A stretch of DNA of 64,000 nt from Lunularia cruciata (lineage: Eukaryota > Streptophyta > Marchantiopsida > Lunulariales > Lunulariaceae): NCBI GenBank assembly GCA_948567375.1, contig OX419759.1, positions 39,303-103,302 of the forward strand. The letters run 5' to 3'. Positions 60,201-64,000 of this stretch are shown in pieces. Numbering within the stretch: the stretch's first letter is position 1; every line of letters starts with the position of its first letter. The notes under the pieces were generated by a model. The model did not search any database. It was not told the DNA's origin and saw only the letters and a program-made list of their open reading frames with translations. A program made the translations under genes and the position numbers.

Positions 60201-61975
60201 TCAAGCAATCCCTTGTTGTAGCTCCAATTCTTGCTAAACCTGATTGGAGTAAGCCTTTCATCCTCTACACTGATGCTTCTAATGTAGCTATAGGATGCAC
60301 TCTTAGTCAATTAGACCAAGATGGGCATGATCATCCAATAGCTTATGCTAGTAGGCAGATGGTTTCAGCAGAGAAGAACTACTCTGTCACAGAGAGAGAA
60401 GGGTTGGCAGTGATCTTTGGTCTCAAGAAGTTTAGACACTACTTGATTGGAGGGAAAGCCACAATTGTCACGGATCACAAGGCTTTGAAGTACATCTTCA
60501 ACAAGCCTAATGTTGAAGGGAGACTAGCAAGGTGGATGATACTCTTGTCTGAGTATGACTACACAATTGAGGATAGGCCAGGAAAGAAACATGCAAATGC
60601 TGATTTGTTATCTAGAGCCTATGATCATGATGGAGATGAGCCAGTAGATGATTCCTTCCCGGATGAGGAGCTCATGACAATCTCAGTCACTCAAGAGATT
60701 CCAATGGAGTACAAGGAGATTGTGGATTTTGTGACAAAAGGTAACTATCCAGAAGGGATGCATGCTAGGGAGAGGAAGGCCCTTGCAGCAAGATCTAGAC
60801 CTTACACAATGGTGGAGGATATTCTTTTTCACCAAGGAGCAGATGGTCTACTTCGAAGAGCAGTGGGTAAGGAAGAGTCTATCCTACTCATAAAGGAGTT
60901 TCATGAAGGTTTAGTATGTGGAGGACACTGTGCAGGAAAGGTGACTGCTTTCAAGATTCTAGATGCAGGTTACCATTGGAGAGGGATTTTCAAGGATTGT
61001 CTTGATTATTGCAAAACTTGTCATGTTTGTCAAGCTTTTGCTAGAAAGTCTACATCCACTCCACCACTTAGATCAATTCCATTGCTTGGACCTTTTGAGA
61101 AGTGGGGAATTGATTTTGTAGGACCTCTCAATAGAACCCCAAGGAACAATCGGTACATTGTGGTAGTTACTGATTACCTTACCAAGTGGGTTGAGGCTAG
61201 ACCATTGAGGGACAAGAATGAAGATGAAGTGGGTAGATTTCTTTATGAACGCATTATCACTAGGTTTGGATGCCCTTTGGAGTTGGTTTCTGATAGAGGA
61301 GGAGAGTTTACAGGAAGCATTACTATAGCCATGCTACGACATTTCTCTATCACACATAGAGTAACTACATCCTATAAGCCAAATTCCAATGGCTTGGCAG
61401 AGAGAACCAATCAGACCTTGTGCATGATGTTGGCCAAAGATGCAGAAATGGAGGGGGCTAAACATCATTGGGACAAGAGGATTCATGCAGTTTTGTGAGA
61501 GTATAGGACAACCATGAAGACTTCCACTGGATATTCTCCATTCCAATTGGTGTATGGTATTGAGTCTACCTTACCTATTCACTTTGATCTTCCTACCTTC
61601 CAAAGCATTCATAGGAGATTGAAGAAAGCACAAGGAAGTGATGCAGGGAAGTCAAGGAAGGATCAACTCATGGAGTTGGAAGAGGCAAGAGCAGTTGCTA
61701 TGGTTCGAGTGGAGCAAGCCCAAAGGAAACAAAAGGAGAGCTATGACAAGAGGCAAGGCAAGAAGAAGGTGGAGCCTTTCAAAGAAGGTGATTGGGTAAT
61801 GTTGTTTGATTCCATTCGATTCAAGAGAGTGCAAAAGAAGTTTTTGCCTAAGTACTTTGGACCCTTCATAGTCGAGAAGGTGTGGGGCAATTACACCTAT
61901 GATCTCAAGGAGTTGGGAGGAAGACACTTTGATAGGATTAACCATGATAAGTTGAAGATGTACCATAGAAGGTAG
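57277..61975 (+). pseudogene. Ty3/gypsy gag-pol, right copy, 5'-truncated fossil
   Basis: Same element as the left copy in the opposite orientation. The start of gag is missing and the match begins at FFEDVALTWYE. Knuckle, protease, RT (FIDD), RNase H (YTDAS) and integrase are all recognisable in order, followed by the G-P-F module before 61975. It is nearly whole apart from the lost 5' end, with about one break in the frame. Confidence 0.92.
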
Positions 61976-62009
61976 AGAGACCTTCACTTTGAGGACAAAG
62001 TGAAAACTT

Positions 62010-62023
62010 AGTCCGGGGGTAAA
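62010..62023 (+). other. Polypurine-tract-like sequence before the right LTR
   Basis: AGTCCGGGGGTAAA directly precedes the LTR start TGTAACACCC, as expected for plus-strand priming. The same sequence precedes the left LTR on the minus strand. Confidence 0.6.
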
Positions 62024-62702
62024 TGTAACACCCATTTGTGCATGTGTGTGGTATTGTGATATTTAGCTTGGTATTACAAGTACTTAAGAGATATTATTTA
62101 TATAGAGATAAAGGATGGTTCTATATTAGTCATGGTTAGCTAAAGTTAGTCATAGCTAAGATAGATGGGACCTTACTTTAGAGGAAGTAGAAAAGATGAG
62201 CACCACTATTTTGGATTTTAGTGTGTTGACTTGGTATTATTCCTAGGTGTTTGGCTTTGGGGAAAGAGTTGAGAACTCTTGGGCCCGCAAGCCTTTTTGT
62301 TTTGGATTCTTCTTTAGTCCAAGGATAGCCCATGTGAAGGAATCCTTGCTTTAGTGGTTGGGTCAAGATAAGGGGAATATGCCCATGTGAATGGATATTC
62401 CTTTCTACTTTTTGACTTTAGTTGACTTTTAGTCTAGTAACTTGAGTTACTACGGTAATTAGTAACTTTGGTACGTAACTATTTCACAAGTATATAAACA
62501 AGGAGTGAGGAGGTACTCATCATCCTTTCATTTGCAACTATCTCTCTCTCATTGAGTTCTCTAGTGAGCAATGTCTTGAGTCTTGGAGTGTTAGCCTTGG
62601 AGGAGTATGATGGAGTTGGGGTTCCTTGCCTTCTTAGTCCATGGTGCGCTACCATAATAGCCATCAGAGGTTCATCCTGAGTGAGAGACAGGCCGGCTCA
62701 CA
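62024..62702 (+). mobile_element. 3' LTR of the right Ty3/gypsy copy
   Basis: It starts TGTAACACCC at 62024. The TATA-type box TATATAAACA at 62491 is followed by a CT-rich leader. The outer edge is uncertain by about 60 bp for the same reason as the left LTR: the terminal bases also read in frame with the G3 coding sequence beyond. Confidence 0.7.
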
Positions 62703-64000
62703 GGTCAGACTTCCTCAGTCTTTCACACTATATGAGGCATTGCAGATGACATCCATGGTTCCTAGACGTCCTAGTGTAGGTGTGGTAGGTGGTGATGGAG
62801 TACCTGATGGAGTACTTGCTAGTCAGCCACCTGCTACTACACAGACTGAGTCTAGCAAGATGTTGGGGGCGGCTCAGCTGATTATGCGGCATCCTTTATT
62901 TTCAGCTAGTTACATGTTTACATTGGGAGTTGACCCAGCCCTAGTATTCCGGTTGGCTGCCACGTTGTGTGAGAGTAGGGATGGTGCAGTTCCTACTACT
63001 AGAGCAGAGGTGGTTGGTAGTGGAGCTGACTTGGTTGAGGAGCATGGGATCCGTTCAGCGACCAGTGGTTTATTGCAGGCAACAGCGGCTAGACTGGAGG
63101 AGTTGCCAGCTAGACCGGCCTTTGAGAGAGCGCGGTTTACACCTGGTGTTGTCCTATTGGATAACCATAGGGGGATTTTTTGTTTGGTAGGATCTTCAAG
63201 GAAGGTCTATACACCGTAGAGAGTCTTGTTAGACTCTGGTGCGCAGCCCCTTATGTTAGGGAAGGCTGCAGTTGTCGGTCTGGAGTTACGGAAGACCGAT
63301 GTGGAGAGGTGTCCATGTTAGATCTAGACATCTCTAGGTGGTGGTTAGACATAGTACATCATACGTGGAGAGCTTGTTGTCCAGGTTCAGCCTGGTCATC
63401 CGACTGATAGCTCGGTGGTGAGAGCTCAGGCTATTGCGATGATAGCTGAGTCATATGATGTGCTAGTTGGGGGAGCAGTGTTATACCCTATGGGTTTCAA
63501 CATTGACTATTGGGAGGAGACAACCTCTTATAGACCTGGATGGCAGTCTGGTGAGGGGGGTATGTCGCCTACCAGTATGCTTCAGTAGTGGCAATCTTGG
63601 CTCACTACAGTCCGGGACCATGGCAGCATCAGTTTTAGCTTTCAGCGGTGCAGTTACTTGGCCTGGTGACTTGTTGGAGGGGAACGCCCATGCAGAGGAT
63701 ACTCCAATACCAAAGGAGATCACTCGGCTTTGGAGTACAAGTGGGATTGTTCCATCCACCTTGGATGTTCCATTGTGGAGTTTAGAGGAGGCATTGCAGC
63801 AGCATGCAGATCAGTTGGTGCAGCAGGCTTGGAGTGGAGCCTTCGTACCATCAGGGGATGAGTGTGAGGATGAGCCTCCAGAGGCGATTGCTTTGACACC
63901 TCTGGATACCACACTCATTGCTTGGCAGTATCCAGTAGAGGAGATATGCCTATTGGAGTTGTTTGGTGGGATCAGTACCGGACTAGCTGCGGTGTTACAG
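62703..64000 (+). pseudogene. gag-protease region of element G3, right part
   Basis: Continuation of the gypsy-type element seen at 50519-51340. There is a linker region, then LLDSGAQPLMLGK near 63223-63262, an aspartic protease active-site block (D-S-G-A). Coding-like sequence continues to the window edge. It is a broken fossil with several breaks. RT and integrase, if kept, lie beyond 64000. Confidence 0.65.

Larger units (their letters stand above)
57277..62702 (+). repeat. Right arm of an 11.4-kb palindrome
   Basis: Partner of 51341-56779. The spacer 56780-57276 (497 bp) is unique. No matching 5-bp words flank the outer ends: TGGTT is on the left and GGTCA on the right. Confidence 0.95.

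Overview
The window reads as nuclear DNA of a land plant, probably a non-seed plant such as a bryophyte. The evidence is one spliced host gene with the exon layout of plant cinnamate 4-hydroxylase, plant-type Ty3/gypsy elements, and LINEs that carry a C-terminal restriction-like nuclease, which are not the common LINE types of seed plants. The lineage is an inference; the sequence does not settle the species.

The only convincing host gene is a three-exon cinnamate 4-hydroxylase (CYP73A, 535 residues) on the minus strand at 3002-5236. Everything else I can recognise is mobile DNA or decayed, unrecognised spacer.

Layout: 1-1025 is the 3' end of a LINE (family A). 3.0-5.2 kb is the C4H gene. 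5.2-10.2 kb is intergenic with six scattered LINE A 3' tails. 10.2-15.2 kb holds a solo LTR next to a decayed LINE of a second family (B). 15.2-19.9 kb is an AT-rich desert. 19.9-23.2 kb is the most complete LINE A (minus). 23.7-24.5 kb is a second solo LTR with a perfect 5-bp target duplication. 24.8-25.2 kb is a LINE A 3' end and 27.0-28.1 kb a second LINE B fragment.

From about 28.8 to 48.6 kb the window is a nest of one repeat family that I do not recognise. It has TGTG...CACA ends, 5-bp target duplications, no LTRs and no long inverted ends, and it encodes a long coiled-coil protein with a conserved N-terminal region. Two insertions (30654-34456 and 36480-39918) and one outer composite element (29971-43139) are each bracketed by exact 5-bp duplications. 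This is the best candidate in the window for an undescribed system.

From about 48.7 kb to the end lies a Ty3/gypsy-type element (plus) whose gag region is interrupted by a giant palindrome (51341-62702). The palindrome is two near-identical copies of another Ty3/gypsy element, head to head, with 3' LTRs outward and about 0.5 kb between the arms. The left copy keeps a complete 1608-codon gag-pol frame.
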